DNA of 54,531 bases from Cytophagaceae bacterium (GTDB taxonomy: Bacteria > Bacteroidota > Bacteroidia > Cytophagales > Cytophagaceae). Below, piece after piece: positions 17,696-26,927 of the stretch. Location: NCBI GenBank assembly GCA_025455005.1, contig JALONH010000019.1:1-54531 (forward strand), read 5' to 3'. A model generated the notes under the pieces. That model did not search any database, was not told the DNA's origin, and saw only the letters and a program-made list of their open reading frames with translations. How positions within the stretch are numbered: the first letter of the stretch is position 1; each line of letters begins with the position of its first letter. The translations under genes and the position numbers were made by a program.

Positions 17696-19126
17696 ATGAA
17701 ACCACTAAATAGTAATTTCTACTCTTTTATTTTTTGTGTCTGTACTTTTCTAACAAGCAATCTGCTAACCGCTCAAACAACAGAACAACATATTGGAGAG
17801 AGTACCTATCAAATGGTAAAAAAAAGATATGGTATCTATACGAATGACAGTATTCTTTCATTAATCAAAAAGGTAGGTAAGAAACTGGAAAATAATCTTG
17901 TTCTAAAAGATTCTATAAAATACTTTTTATTAGATACTCATGAACCAAACGCATTCGCTACAGCCGGTGGTTATGTATATGTAACAAGAGGTCTATTAGC
18001 AATACTAGGAACAGAAGATGAATTAGGTTGTATAATGGCGCATGAAATTACACATGTAACGAAACACCACTCTAGAAAAACGTTAGAAGTAAAAATCATT
18101 CCTGCTATTTTAGATATTCCGGGGAATATCATAGGAGAGTTAACGGATCCCTTGTACGGTAAATTGATTAACTTAAATATAGATTATCCTGCTGAAACTA
18201 TTGCAGCAGGATTTTCCAGAAAACACGAACGGGAGGCAGATATAGTAGGTGTTGACTTAGCTGCTAAATCAGGTTTTGATCCATTTGCTTTAGCCAGTGC
18301 CCTAAATAGGTTAACAAATTATATTTTATATTTTGATTCTACCTTTATGGAAAAAGATATTTTTAATGACCATCCTATAACTGAAAAACGAATTTCTTAT
18401 CTGAAACACCACTTAGTGAAGCGAGGATATTTACCTACTCCTTTTACAAAGGGAACAACTTTGCCAACTTTAAATGGTCTCATATATGGAATTAATCCCA
18501 TATACGGAGTAGTAAATAAAAATCAATACGTGCATCCCAAGCACTTGTTTTCATTTTTAATTCCTGAAAGTTGGCGACCCTCCATTGTTCAAGGTGATGT
18601 GACGTATGAGTCGATGGATAAAAGACAGTACATTTTTCAAAGCATAGATACATCAAAAAAATCTATAGATTTATTAATTGAACAAATGAGTAAAAAATTA
18701 AATAGTACTAACTTTACTTTAGTAAAAGATACTTTTCACTCTTCTCCATTTTACGTTATAAAAATAAATTCAGCTATTAATGGTTTATTCTATAATATAT
18801 TTTATCTTCCTATTCCAGGAAAAAAAGATATCATTCGATTAACATATGTATATAGTGTGGAATTAACGCCATTTAAAACGAATGAAATCTTGCAGAAATT
18901 AACCTTTTTACAAGAGAAGGATTTAAAAAAATATTATTATCATTCTGTAAAAATTCAACCTATCACTATTGCTAAAAGTGTAGGGGAACTTTCAGATGAA
19001 CTTAAAATTGCAGATAAGAATAAAGAAATATTTTACTTGATTAACGGATGTACGTCTATTAATGACGTTTTAACACCCAAGGAAGGATTTATGAAATTTA
19101 TTTCCAATTCTTCTCTAGGTATTTAA
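17696..19126 (+). CDS. Exported M48-family metalloprotease
   Basis: A 476-residue protein with a signal peptide (cleavage near TAQ, residues 25-27) and an M48 peptidase domain (about residues 30-240). The zinc site is MAHEITH (His116, Glu117, His120) with a third ligand Glu178 in SRKHEREAD. AFATAGGYVYVTRGLL is the conserved M48 block upstream. Residues about 280-400 form an uncharacterised domain, and VGELSDELKIADKNKEIFYLINGC near the end is typical of periplasmic M48 proteins. Such proteins act in envelope protein quality control (BepA/LoiP-like). The ATG at 17696 is chosen because earlier in-frame codons lie inside the preceding gene and would bury the signal peptide. The gene is strongly AT-rich, about a quarter G/C in a sampled stretch. 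The 254 bp after it show no gene. Confidence 0.9.
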   Translation: MKPLNSNFYSFIFCVCTFLTSNLLTAQTTEQHIGESTYQMVKKRYGIYTNDSILSLIKKVGKKLENNLVLKDSIKYFLLDTHEPNAFATAGGYVYVTRGLLAILGTEDELGCIMAHEITHVTKHHSRKTLEVKIIPAILDIPGNIIGELTDPLYGKLINLNIDYPAETIAAGFSRKHEREADIVGVDLAAKSGFDPFALASALNRLTNYILYFDSTFMEKDIFNDHPITEKRISYLKHHLVKRGYLPTPFTKGTTLPTLNGLIYGINPIYGVVNKNQYVHPKHLFSFLIPESWRPSIVQGDVTYESMDKRQYIFQSIDTSKKSIDLLIEQMSKKLNSTNFTLVKDTFHSSPFYVIKINSAINGLFYNIFYLPIPGKKDIIRLTYVYSVELTPFKTNEILQKLTFLQEKDLKKYYYHSVKIQPITIAKSVGELSDELKIADKNKEIFYLINGCTSINDVLTPKEGFMKFISNSSLGI

Positions 19127-19380
19127 GTTAAATATCTTCTTTTCAATGAAAATCACTACGATAACTATGTAATCTTAGATGACATATTATATTGTTAAGG
19201 TCAGACAGGATTCAGTCGAATGAAGAATGTTTTGACAGAATTAAACATCGAACCTTCCAATATTCATTTACAAAATAAGGTAACAATATTGTGTGAAGTT
19301 ATACTAGGAATTCGCTATTAATATTATAGTAAAATGCAGGTAAAAATATCTAATTCCTTTCTACCCACTAAAAATACTAC

Positions 19381-20787
19381 ATGATGAAAACATCTATTCT
19401 TTGCATTTGCTTATTGATAATAAGTTTAGGGATACACTGCTCTTTTCAAAACAAAACATCCGATATTAAACCATTCGATAATTTGACTGTAAAAGAGGCT
19501 CGGAAACTGGCAAAAGAGGCCTACATCTATGCTTATCCAATGGTTGATGGCTATAGAATTCAATATGCTTATTTTGTTGATACATCAAATAAAGAGTACA
19601 AAGCTCCTTACAATACCCTTTTTCATACAGCAAGAGTGTATACTCCGGAGGATAAAGCTGTACAAACACCCAACTCCGATACACCCTATTCCTTTGCCGG
19701 GCTTGATTTAAGGGCAGGACCAGTAGTTATTAGTATTCCAGAAATAGAAAGTAATCGGTACTTTAGTGTTCAATTAATAGATTATTATACACACAATTTT
19801 GCCTACATCGGGAGTCGCACTACCGGTAATAAAGGTGGTCATTATTTAATTGCCGGACCGAAGTGGTCCGGTACTGCTCCGGATTCCATCACTCAAGTTA
19901 TACGATGTGAAACAGAACTTTTAATTGCGTTGTTTCGCACTCAACTATTTTCATCTGATGACATCGAAAACGTAAAAAAAATTCAACAACAATACCGCTT
20001 AACCTCTTTATCTCCGGATAAATCAATAAATAAAATAGACTTTTTACCTCCTGTATCTAAACAAGAGTTGGGTCATTCTTTGCAAGTATTTAACATTCTA
20101 AACTTTCAATTGCAATTCTGTCCAACTGATAGTTCAGAGATTTCATTATTGAATCGACTTCAATCAATAGGTATTAGGCCCGGATATAAAATCGATACTA
20201 CACTTATAGCTGATTCCATAAGATCTGGGCTACACGCCGGAATTCAAGATGCTTGGAAGGAGTATTATTTGGTAAAAGAAAAAGTCGATAAAAAAGAAGT
20301 TACATCAGGAAATTTATTTGGAACACGATCTTTCTTAAAGAATAAGTATATCTACAGAATGGCCGGTGCGTTAATTGGTATTTACGGAAACTCTAAAGAA
20401 GAAGCCTTATATCCTATTTATACGGTTGATTCATCTAATCTTCCCCTAAGCGGTAAAAATAAATACACCATTACTTTCCCTAAAGATCAATTACCTCCTT
20501 CTAACAGCTTTTGGTCTTTAACAATGTATGCCCTGCCCTCGAGTTTATTAGTTGACAATCCTATACATCGCTACTTAATTAACTCCAATATGATGAATCA
20601 ACTAAAAATGAATGCTGATGGTAGTTATACGTTATATATACAAACGAATGCCCCATCAAATGATAAACTTTCCAATTGGTTACCTGCACCGGAGAATAAC
20701 TTTATGTTAGTCATGCGACTATACTGGCCTAAACCCTCTGCATTGAACGGAACCTGGCAACAACCTCCTTTAATTCTTACTAAATAA
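19381..20787 (+). CDS. DUF1254/DUF1214 lipoprotein
   Basis: A 468-residue lipoprotein (lipobox LGIHC, Cys20). The DUF1254 domain spans about residues 40-180 (EAYIYAYPMVDGY, TPNSDTPYSFAGLDLRAGPV, YFSVQLIDYYTHNFAYIG) and the DUF1214 domain about residues 340-465 (YTITFPKDQLPPSNSFWSLT). The two domains occur together in many bacteria; their biochemical role is not settled. The carbonic anhydrase gene begins 24 bp downstream and overlaps the FGE gene, so the three form an operon of envelope proteins. The FGE link suggests co-function with the sulfatases, but this is inference. Confidence 0.9.
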   Translation: MMKTSILCICLLIISLGIHCSFQNKTSDIKPFDNLTVKEARKLAKEAYIYAYPMVDGYRIQYAYFVDTSNKEYKAPYNTLFHTARVYTPEDKAVQTPNSDTPYSFAGLDLRAGPVVISIPEIESNRYFSVQLIDYYTHNFAYIGSRTTGNKGGHYLIAGPKWSGTAPDSITQVIRCETELLIALFRTQLFSSDDIENVKKIQQQYRLTSLSPDKSINKIDFLPPVSKQELGHSLQVFNILNFQLQFCPTDSSEISLLNRLQSIGIRPGYKIDTTLIADSIRSGLHAGIQDAWKEYYLVKEKVDKKEVTSGNLFGTRSFLKNKYIYRMAGALIGIYGNSKEEALYPIYTVDSSNLPLSGKNKYTITFPKDQLPPSNSFWSLTMYALPSSLLVDNPIHRYLINSNMMNQLKMNADGSYTLYIQTNAPSNDKLSNWLPAPENNFMLVMRLYWPKPSALNGTWQQPPLILTK

Positions 20788-20811
20788 TTTCATGCTTTAT
20801 CTTTTGCAACT

Positions 20812-21558
20812 ATGAGACAGTATTTATTAATAATTATTTTAGGTTGTATAATACTACAGCACTGTACAACAACATCAAATGAAGGTTTCACTCAGCCGAA
20901 GACAGACACTACACTTGTTCCCGGGTTGCAACATGGTTTTGAACAATCCCCTATAAACATTATTACAACTGCAACGGAAGAAGGCCACCATACCATTTAT
21001 TTATATTTTCAAGATTCCATTAAAGCGATAGAAAATAAAGGGCATACGGTACAATTAGATTTTAAAGAAGGCAGTACGTTAATTCAAGATGATACCACTT
21101 TTGAGTTTAAACAATGTCACTTCCATACCCCATCTGAACATTTATTGGATGGTAAAGGCTTTCCGCTGGAAATGCACATTGTTAATATCATGCCAAGTAC
21201 AGACAGTATTCCACAATATTTAGTTATCGGTATATTATTTAAAGAAGGTAAACGAAATGCGTTTATTGATGATTTTTTACAAGCGATACCTAAGCAAGCG
21301 CATCAAACGAAGGATCTGGCTCCGGGACAAGTGAGCTTTCAAGACTTAGTTGACTCTATTCCACACGAGTTAAAAGGAAAATTCTATCATTATAGAGGCT
21401 CGCTTACTACACCACCGTATACAGAAACAGTTCGTTGGTATGTTGCAAAACATATCTTTGAAGCTTCTAAAGAACAAATCGAAGCGCTACACGCTATTGA
21501 AGGAAGTAATGCCCGTCAAGTACAAGGGCTATACGGAAGGAAAATAGATGAAAAATAG
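20812..21558 (+). CDS. Alpha-type carbonic anhydrase (lipoprotein)
   Basis: A 248-residue alpha-carbonic anhydrase that interconverts CO2 and bicarbonate. The zinc ligands are visible: His103 and His105 in QCHFHTPSEH, and His122 in LEMHIV. QSPINI (residues 45-50) and GSLTTPPYTETVRW, with the active-site Thr pair, are family hallmarks. The N-terminus is a lipoprotein signal (LQHC, Cys18; LGC at Cys12 is an alternative), so the enzyme acts in the periplasm or at the outer membrane. Its end overlaps the FGE gene by 11 bp. Confidence 0.95.
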   Translation: MRQYLLIIILGCIILQHCTTTSNEGFTQPKTDTTLVPGLQHGFEQSPINIITTATEEGHHTIYLYFQDSIKAIENKGHTVQLDFKEGSTLIQDDTTFEFKQCHFHTPSEHLLDGKGFPLEMHIVNIMPSTDSIPQYLVIGILFKEGKRNAFIDDFLQAIPKQAHQTKDLAPGQVSFQDLVDSIPHELKGKFYHYRGSLTTPPYTETVRWYVAKHIFEASKEQIEALHAIEGSNARQVQGLYGRKIDEK

Positions 21559-22657
21559 AATTAGGTTACTTCTATTGAGTCTACTATGCTTTAGCGGATT
21601 GGGAACATTCTTTTTTTGGAAAAGTAAAAAAATAGAAACTACACCACTTACATCTATACCTGCAGGAACTTTTGGAGAAACGGTACTCAATACCCTAGAC
21701 ATACCGAGTCCAAGTAAAAACAATATGGTATTTATACCCGGTGGTGTATTTTATATGGGAACCTTAGCCGCTAATGAATCCCTATGTAGTGTAAAAGGAA
21801 TAACCAACGATGCTGTACCGATTCATCCCGTCTACGTGGATGCCTTTTGGATGGATACACATGAAGTAACGAATGCAGAATTTGCACGATTTGTTGAAGC
21901 AACCGGATATGTGACCATAGCAGAACGACGGTTAGACGAAAAAGAATTTCCTGATTTAAGTGAAGAAGAGCGAAAGCCCGGCTCTGTAGTATTTATGCCC
22001 CCCTCCAAGCCCATCTCTTTAGATTCTTATATGCAATGGTGGGCCTTTGTTTATGGAGCCAATTGGAAACACCCTCTAGGTCCTAACTCTTCTATAGAAG
22101 GTAAAGAAATGGAACCGGTAGTACATATAGCGTGGGAAGATGCACAAGCCTATGCTCGTTGGGCCGGTAAACGCTTACCGACTGAAGCAGAGTGGGAGTT
22201 TGCCGCACGAGCCGGTATATCGGGTTCACTTTATTCGTGGGGCAATGATTTTAATCCTAAAGGGACGTTTGCTGCCAATACCTTTCAAGGTAGTTTCCCC
22301 AATGAAGACAATGGTGCCGATGGATTTATCGGTATTGCACCGATACAACAATATCCCGCCAATGCCTTTGGACTATATGATCTTACCGGAAATGTTTGGG
22401 AGTGGTGTAGCGATTGGTACCATAGTGGGTATTATGCTACTTTATCTTTAACAGAAGTAAACAAAAACCCTATAGGGCCTCCTAGTTCCTTCGACCCGGC
22501 CGAACCGGGAGTAGCCAAAAAAGTACACCGCGGTGGATCCTTTTTATGTACAGAACAATATTGTTCGCGCTATATTTTAGGAACCCGAGGAAAAGGGGAT
22601 TGGAAAACAGGGACCAATCATTTGGGATTCCGCTGTGTTCAAGACTATATACGATAG
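21548..22657 (+). CDS. Formylglycine-generating enzyme (sulfatase-modifying factor, SUMF1 type), membrane-anchored
   Basis: A 369-residue FGE/SUMF1-family protein. It begins with a hydrophobic anchor or signal (residues 5-25). The FGE-sulfatase domain covers about residues 55-365: MVFIPGGVFYMGT, HEVTNAEFARFVEATGY, RLPTEAEWEFAARAG, LYDLTGNVWEWCSDWY and RGGSFLCTEQYCSRY. The last holds Cys334 and Cys339, matching the active-site Cys pair of aerobic, copper-dependent FGE, which oxidises Cys in CxPxR to formylglycine with O2. Many Bacteroidota paralogues (GldJ/GldK) lack this pair, so real activity is likely. Both sulfatases in the window carry CSPTR. The signal implies action outside the cytoplasm, like the lipoprotein sulfatases. 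It overlaps the carbonic anhydrase gene and is followed by a bidirectional terminator. Confidence 0.93.
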   Translation: MKNRIRLLLLSLLCFSGLGTFFFWKSKKIETTPLTSIPAGTFGETVLNTLDIPSPSKNNMVFIPGGVFYMGTLAANESLCSVKGITNDAVPIHPVYVDAFWMDTHEVTNAEFARFVEATGYVTIAERRLDEKEFPDLSEEERKPGSVVFMPPSKPISLDSYMQWWAFVYGANWKHPLGPNSSIEGKEMEPVVHIAWEDAQAYARWAGKRLPTEAEWEFAARAGISGSLYSWGNDFNPKGTFAANTFQGSFPNEDNGADGFIGIAPIQQYPANAFGLYDLTGNVWEWCSDWYHSGYYATLSLTEVNKNPIGPPSSFDPAEPGVAKKVHRGGSFLCTEQYCSRYILGTRGKGDWKTGTNHLGFRCVQDYIR

Positions 22658-22723
22658 TAGTTAGGTTAGAGTATTTAAACATCATCCCTATCTATACTGT
22701 AGATAGCGTCCACCAAGGAAAAT

Positions 22724-22762
22724 AAAAAAAGAGCGCTTTTAATCGAAGCGCTCTTTTTTTTA
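22724..22762. terminator. Bidirectional intrinsic terminator between FGE and sulfatase genes
   Basis: GAGCGCTT (22731-22738) pairs perfectly with AAGCGCTC (22746-22753) across a 7-base loop. It is flanked by an A run on the left and a T run on the right, so it can stop transcription of the convergent genes on both strands. Confidence 0.9.
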
Positions 22763-22778
22763 TTTTAAGACAGATTAA

Positions 22779-25163
22779 TTATAACAATTCAATTTCTATT
22801 TTATCAATTTTACCTTTGAATGCATTTGCTTTACCTACAGGATAAAGTGCACTAACATTCAATGCTTCGTCCATACCTACATCTGCGCCTTCATCTAAGC
22901 TGATAATATTAGCGGCGGTATGTTCTATTCTACCTTTTCCAACTTCAACACCATCCACTTTTATAACAGCAGTTCCACCTTTTCCAGTACCACCACCATC
23001 ATATGTAAAGGTCATCTCAATTACATGTTTACCGGTCGTCAATGGTTTACCGGAGACGTGGTATTGCGCTTTGCCAACCCAATTGTAAGTATAATACGGA
23101 ACACCTTTATGCAGATATAAACTATATCCACCAAAAGCTCCACCGGCAGCTAATAACACGCCGGAAGCATTAGCCGGTGTTTCAATATATGCTGTCATTT
23201 TAAAGCTTCTATTTTTAGTATTAATGAAGGAGTTCTCTTGCATACCTCCCATTCCGGAATAGACAGTCATTTTAGTTCGGCCTCCCATAGCATCCGGTCT
23301 GCCCGCTTGCGCCGGATCCAAACGCTCAAGACTTCTATCGTCGAGCGGGAATACATGGAATTTTATGGCTTCTTCTTTAAACAATTCTTGTAGTTCTTTT
23401 AGCTTTTCCGGATACTTATCCGCAACGTTGGTACTCATACTAAAGTCCTCCGCAACGTTAAACAATTCCCACTTATCTTGGGCTACAGTGCCCTTTGGTT
23501 TAATTTCCCATGGTGCTTTATGTACGGTACGTGCCATCCAACCTTCACTGTAAATTCCTCTATTGGCTATGATTTCAAAGTATTGACGTTTATGAAATTC
23601 CGGTGCGGCTGCATTTTTTATACTTTCCACCATAGAGAAGCCTTGAATGGGTTCCTGTTTCACGCCGTTTACACTGGTAGGTTGCGGAACTTTACAAAGT
23701 TCTAAAATCGTAGGTGCAATATCAATCACATGTGAGAATTGAGAACGAATAGTCCCCTTATCTTTTTCTGAAATCAATGCGGGATAATCGATAATAACTC
23801 CGTTACGTGTACCACCAAAATCTCCGGCAACTTGTTTAGTCCATTTGAATGGCGTATTACCGGCAACAGCCCATCCGGCAGCAAAATGACCATAGGATGC
23901 TCGAGTACCAAATTTTGGAAGTTGTTTTTCTAATTCTTCTATCGTTTCCGGAATGGCGTTGAAATAAGTATTCTCATTAAACAACCCATTAGCCGTTCCT
24001 TCAGCACTCGTACCATTATCTCCAATGATATATATGAACACCGTTTTTTCTAGTTCGCCTATGGATTCTAGGTACTCGTGTAAGCGTTGGATTTGAGCGT
24101 CTGTATGTTCAGCAAAGCCGGCATACACTTCCATCTGACGAGCAAACACTTTTTGCTCTACTGCAGATAACTCATCCCAATCCTTTATGAATGAATCCTT
24201 AGGCGCTAAGGTAGTACCTTTAGGAACGATACCCATTGCGATTTGGCGTTCCAATGTTTTTTTACGCATTACGTCCCATCCATCATTGAATTGACCTTTG
24301 TATTTATTTACATAAGAAGCCGGAGGATGGTGAGGAGCATGACAAGCACCCGGTGCAAAATACATGTAAAACGGTTTATCAGGTGTCATGGAATGTTGGC
24401 TGCTCATCCATTGTATGGCTTTGTCCGTCATATCATTTGTAAAATGATAGTTAGGATCTTCTACCGGTACTTCTACTCGTGAGGTACCATCCCATACACC
24501 TGGGTAAAACTGATTGGTTTCTCCACCCATGAATCCGTAAAACTTTTCGAAGCCTTGTCCTGTTGGCCAATTTTCAAAAGAACCACTAGCATGTATCTGC
24601 CATGCCGGTGTTTCATGGTTCTTTCCGAATTGAGCAGTATTAAAACCATTTAATTTCAATATCATTGCTGTTTGTGCCATACTTTGCGGACGAACGCCGG
24701 TATTACCCGGAAACGCCGTTGCTATTTCTGTAATTCCAGCCATATTATTGCTGTGGTGATTACGACCGGTTAATAAAGCCGTACGGGTTGGCGAACAAAG
24801 AGCCGTTGTATGAAAACGATTATAGCGTAAACCTCTTTGAGCTAATTTTTCTGCAAATGGCATTTTAATAGGACCACCAAAAGCACTGCTCATACCAAAA
24901 CCAATATCATCAATCATTACAATGACTACATTGGGAGCGCCTTCCGGTGCTTTTACCTCCCATGGTGCCGGTCGCTGGGCATTGCGCGCATCTTCCTCTG
25001 TAATGCTTACAACAGGAGGAGGGGCTATAGGTAAAATCGTTCGATCTAATACGTACTCCGAACCATTTTCTGATGATGCTGTTTTAGTGTCCGATGAAGG
25101 CTGACAGGCAAAGAAAGCGGATAGCAATATTAAACTACTGCCAATTTGAATTTTAGTGAACAT
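22779..25163 (-). CDS. Large arylsulfatase with C-terminal lectin/LamG-like domain (lipoprotein)
   Basis: A 794-residue sulfatase with a lipoprotein signal (lipobox AFFAC, Cys20). The catalytic domain (about residues 75-600) has NVVIVMIDDIGFG with the metal-binding Asp pair, ALCSPTRTALLTG with Cys123 as the formylglycine site, FGKNHETP, and IYIIGDNGTSAEG. Residues about 640-790 form a jelly-roll region (GGAFGGYSLYLHKGVPYYTYN, IEMTFTYDGGGTGKGG) seen at the end of long PAS/AtsD-like arylsulfatases. It is longer than the first sulfatase and of a different subfamily. It faces the FGE gene across a shared terminator. The substrate is not evident. Confidence 0.93.
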   Translation of the reverse strand: MFTKIQIGSSLILLSAFFACQPSSDTKTASSENGSEYVLDRTILPIAPPPVVSITEEDARNAQRPAPWEVKAPEGAPNVVIVMIDDIGFGMSSAFGGPIKMPFAEKLAQRGLRYNRFHTTALCSPTRTALLTGRNHHSNNMAGITEIATAFPGNTGVRPQSMAQTAMILKLNGFNTAQFGKNHETPAWQIHASGSFENWPTGQGFEKFYGFMGGETNQFYPGVWDGTSRVEVPVEDPNYHFTNDMTDKAIQWMSSQHSMTPDKPFYMYFAPGACHAPHHPPASYVNKYKGQFNDGWDVMRKKTLERQIAMGIVPKGTTLAPKDSFIKDWDELSAVEQKVFARQMEVYAGFAEHTDAQIQRLHEYLESIGELEKTVFIYIIGDNGTSAEGTANGLFNENTYFNAIPETIEELEKQLPKFGTRASYGHFAAGWAVAGNTPFKWTKQVAGDFGGTRNGVIIDYPALISEKDKGTIRSQFSHVIDIAPTILELCKVPQPTSVNGVKQEPIQGFSMVESIKNAAAPEFHKRQYFEIIANRGIYSEGWMARTVHKAPWEIKPKGTVAQDKWELFNVAEDFSMSTNVADKYPEKLKELQELFKEEAIKFHVFPLDDRSLERLDPAQAGRPDAMGGRTKMTVYSGMGGMQENSFINTKNRSFKMTAYIETPANASGVLLAAGGAFGGYSLYLHKGVPYYTYNWVGKAQYHVSGKPLTTGKHVIEMTFTYDGGGTGKGGTAVIKVDGVEVGKGRIEHTAANIISLDEGADVGMDEALNVSALYPVGKANAFKGKIDKIEIELL

Positions 25164-25263
25164 AAAGAATTGTAACTAAAAAAGGTTGATTGATGAGAGA
25201 CGCAATATAGTAAAATGTGTTTATAAATTATACTGAACGCCCCTTACATAAATTTAAAATGTT

Positions 25264-25271
25264 TATCTTTG
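25264..25271 (+). promoter_or_regulatory. Candidate -7 box for the DUF2490 gene
   Basis: TATCTTTG matches TAnnTTTG and lies 15 bp before the ATG at 25287. A possible TTG start at 25269 falls inside this box, which argues for the ATG as the true start. Confidence 0.55.
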
Positions 25272-25286
25272 ATCTACTTAATTAGT

Positions 25287-26027
25287 ATGGTACGTCATTG
25301 CTATCTTTTTTTCTTCTTTTTTTCAACTCATGCATTTAGTCAATCGTCTACTTTTCAAGGATGGTTGGAAGCTATGGGCACACATAGTATATCTAATAGA
25401 ACAGGGCTCGAGCATTGTTTTACCTATTCTACTTTGTATGGTACTCCGAAATGGAGAGCCTATGATTATTCTTTATGTATGGAAAGAACCATGTCAAAAC
25501 ATTGGGACTTGATGGCCCAAGGTGTTCTTTCGTATACCGTACAAACTGAAAATTATAACACTCTGGAACTACGACCAATACTAGGTTGCAGATGGCATAT
25601 TACAAAAGCTTCCTCACATAGGCTGTACCTACGAATGTTATTAAGAATGGAACAACGGAATCTTAAAAATCTATCCAACGATACATGGGAGGTAAGTGTT
25701 CGACCTAGAATACGTTTCGAGTTGCTGTTCCCGATCAGTTCTTCTCGAATGACCGATACAAACTTATGGTATGGAATATGGGATATTGAATTTTTATATT
25801 ATGATGATCGGGTAACGGAACGCTTTGCCAATAAAAATAGAATGCGGTTAGGCATTGGGTACACACCGGATAAACGTTGGAAATTTGAAACCATCGTGAT
25901 GTGGCAACAGTCCCGTAATACAATAGAAAGCTCTTTTGAACAAAGTGATATTATTCTTAGATTACGTCTACGGTATTTCTTACCACAGAAAGAAAAAGAC
26001 AACCTAAATGAAGGAGTAGGAAACTAA
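25287..26027 (+). CDS. DUF2490 outer-membrane beta-barrel protein
   Basis: A 246-residue protein with a signal peptide (to about THAFSQ, residue 19) followed by alternating hydrophobic and aromatic strands, as in the DUF2490 family of small outer-membrane barrels. Typical features are WLEAMGTHSISNRTGLEH near the start, WEVSVRPRIRFEL in the middle, NRMRLGIGYTPDKRWKFE, and a final strand DIILRLRLRYFL. Function is unknown. The CDF-like transporter starts 13 bp downstream, so the two are probably co-transcribed. Confidence 0.85.
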   Translation: MVRHCYLFFFFFSTHAFSQSSTFQGWLEAMGTHSISNRTGLEHCFTYSTLYGTPKWRAYDYSLCMERTMSKHWDLMAQGVLSYTVQTENYNTLELRPILGCRWHITKASSHRLYLRMLLRMEQRNLKNLSNDTWEVSVRPRIRFELLFPISSSRMTDTNLWYGIWDIEFLYYDDRVTERFANKNRMRLGIGYTPDKRWKFETIVMWQQSRNTIESSFEQSDIILRLRLRYFLPQKEKDNLNEGVGN

Positions 26028-26040
26028 ATCTATCAATAAA

Positions 26041-26925
26041 ATGGAACATACTATCGAAAAAAGAACATTACGTTGGACTTTGGCGGGTACTTTACTTTTA
26101 ATGATTTGGAGTATTGGGTTCAGTTTATTTACAGATTCTAATATTATTGAACTCGATGCAGCATCGTATGCTATAAGTGGTATTATAGGTATAGTAACCT
26201 TATACGTTTCGGCTATTACACAACGAGAGGCTAATGAAAAGTATCCATTAGGCTTTTATGGATTTGTTCCAATTCTCATTTTATTGCGGAGCTTAATGAT
26301 TATTCTTATTTGTTTAGATTCCATCGTAGAGTCAATAGAAGCTATCATACATGAGCCGGAAGCAGAGAACAGTTGGTTATTGATTTATTATTCCATTGGA
26401 GCTTTTGTTATCAACGCTTTTATTTATTTTATAGTGAAACAAAATCAGAAAAAAGCTGCATCGGAATTATTAAAAGCAGAAGAAACCGAGTGGCGCATTG
26501 ATTTATTATTTACTGTGTCTATTTTTATTTCATTTGTTGGGATCGCGGTGTTACATCAATACGGCTTTACAAAATTGGCTGCTTATATAGACCCTAGTAT
26601 TTGTTTACTATTGTCTGTATACATGTGTAAAGAACCCATTTTACTTTTTAAAGAAAACATGGATACCTTATCCGTTACATCCGTTGAAAAGGAATTACAA
26701 GATAAAATTATTGAACGAATTGAAAGGGATATTCCCAGATTGAAAGAAATACCTTGTACGTATCGTTTAGTTCGAGTAGCGGGTGTTTTATGGTTGGATT
26801 TAGAGATGACCTTAGGGCCTATAGAAGTCATTCAAGGAAAAAATCTTGTTGCCGGTACTCGTTTAGTTGAACAAATAATGCGAGAATATCATCCTAAAGC
26901 GAAAGTAACCTATGTTATAATTTAG
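26041..26925 (+). CDS. Cation diffusion facilitator (CDF)-like transporter
   Basis: A 294-residue protein with about six transmembrane helices (residues about 12-215) and a cytoplasmic C-terminal domain (about 220-294) like the ferredoxin-like domain of CDF metal exporters. Asp38 in IELDAASYAISGIIG and Asp158 in EWRIDLLFTVSIF lie where metal-binding residues of TM2 and TM5 fall. The usual HxxxD pairs are incomplete, because no His is present at either site, so metal specificity is uncertain and zinc or cadmium transport should not be assumed. It converges with the DinB-like gene, with 2 bp between stops. Confidence 0.75.
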   Translation: MEHTIEKRTLRWTLAGTLLLMIWSIGFSLFTDSNIIELDAASYAISGIIGIVTLYVSAITQREANEKYPLGFYGFVPILILLRSLMIILICLDSIVESIEAIIHEPEAENSWLLIYYSIGAFVINAFIYFIVKQNQKKAASELLKAEETEWRIDLLFTVSIFISFVGIAVLHQYGFTKLAAYIDPSICLLLSVYMCKEPILLFKENMDTLSVTSVEKELQDKIIERIERDIPRLKEIPCTYRLVRVAGVLWLDLEMTLGPIEVIQGKNLVAGTRLVEQIMREYHPKAKVTYVII

Positions 26926-26927
26926 GT

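Noticed and set aside
21548-22657. GldJ/GldK gliding lipoprotein instead of FGE
   Set aside because: Those paralogues are lipoproteins near gld genes; this protein has the active Cys pair in RGGSFLCTEQYC, no lipobox and sulfatase neighbours.
25269-25271. TTG start for the DUF2490 gene
   Set aside because: It lies inside the -7 box TATCTTTG; the same holds for TTG 34116 of the regulator-like gene.
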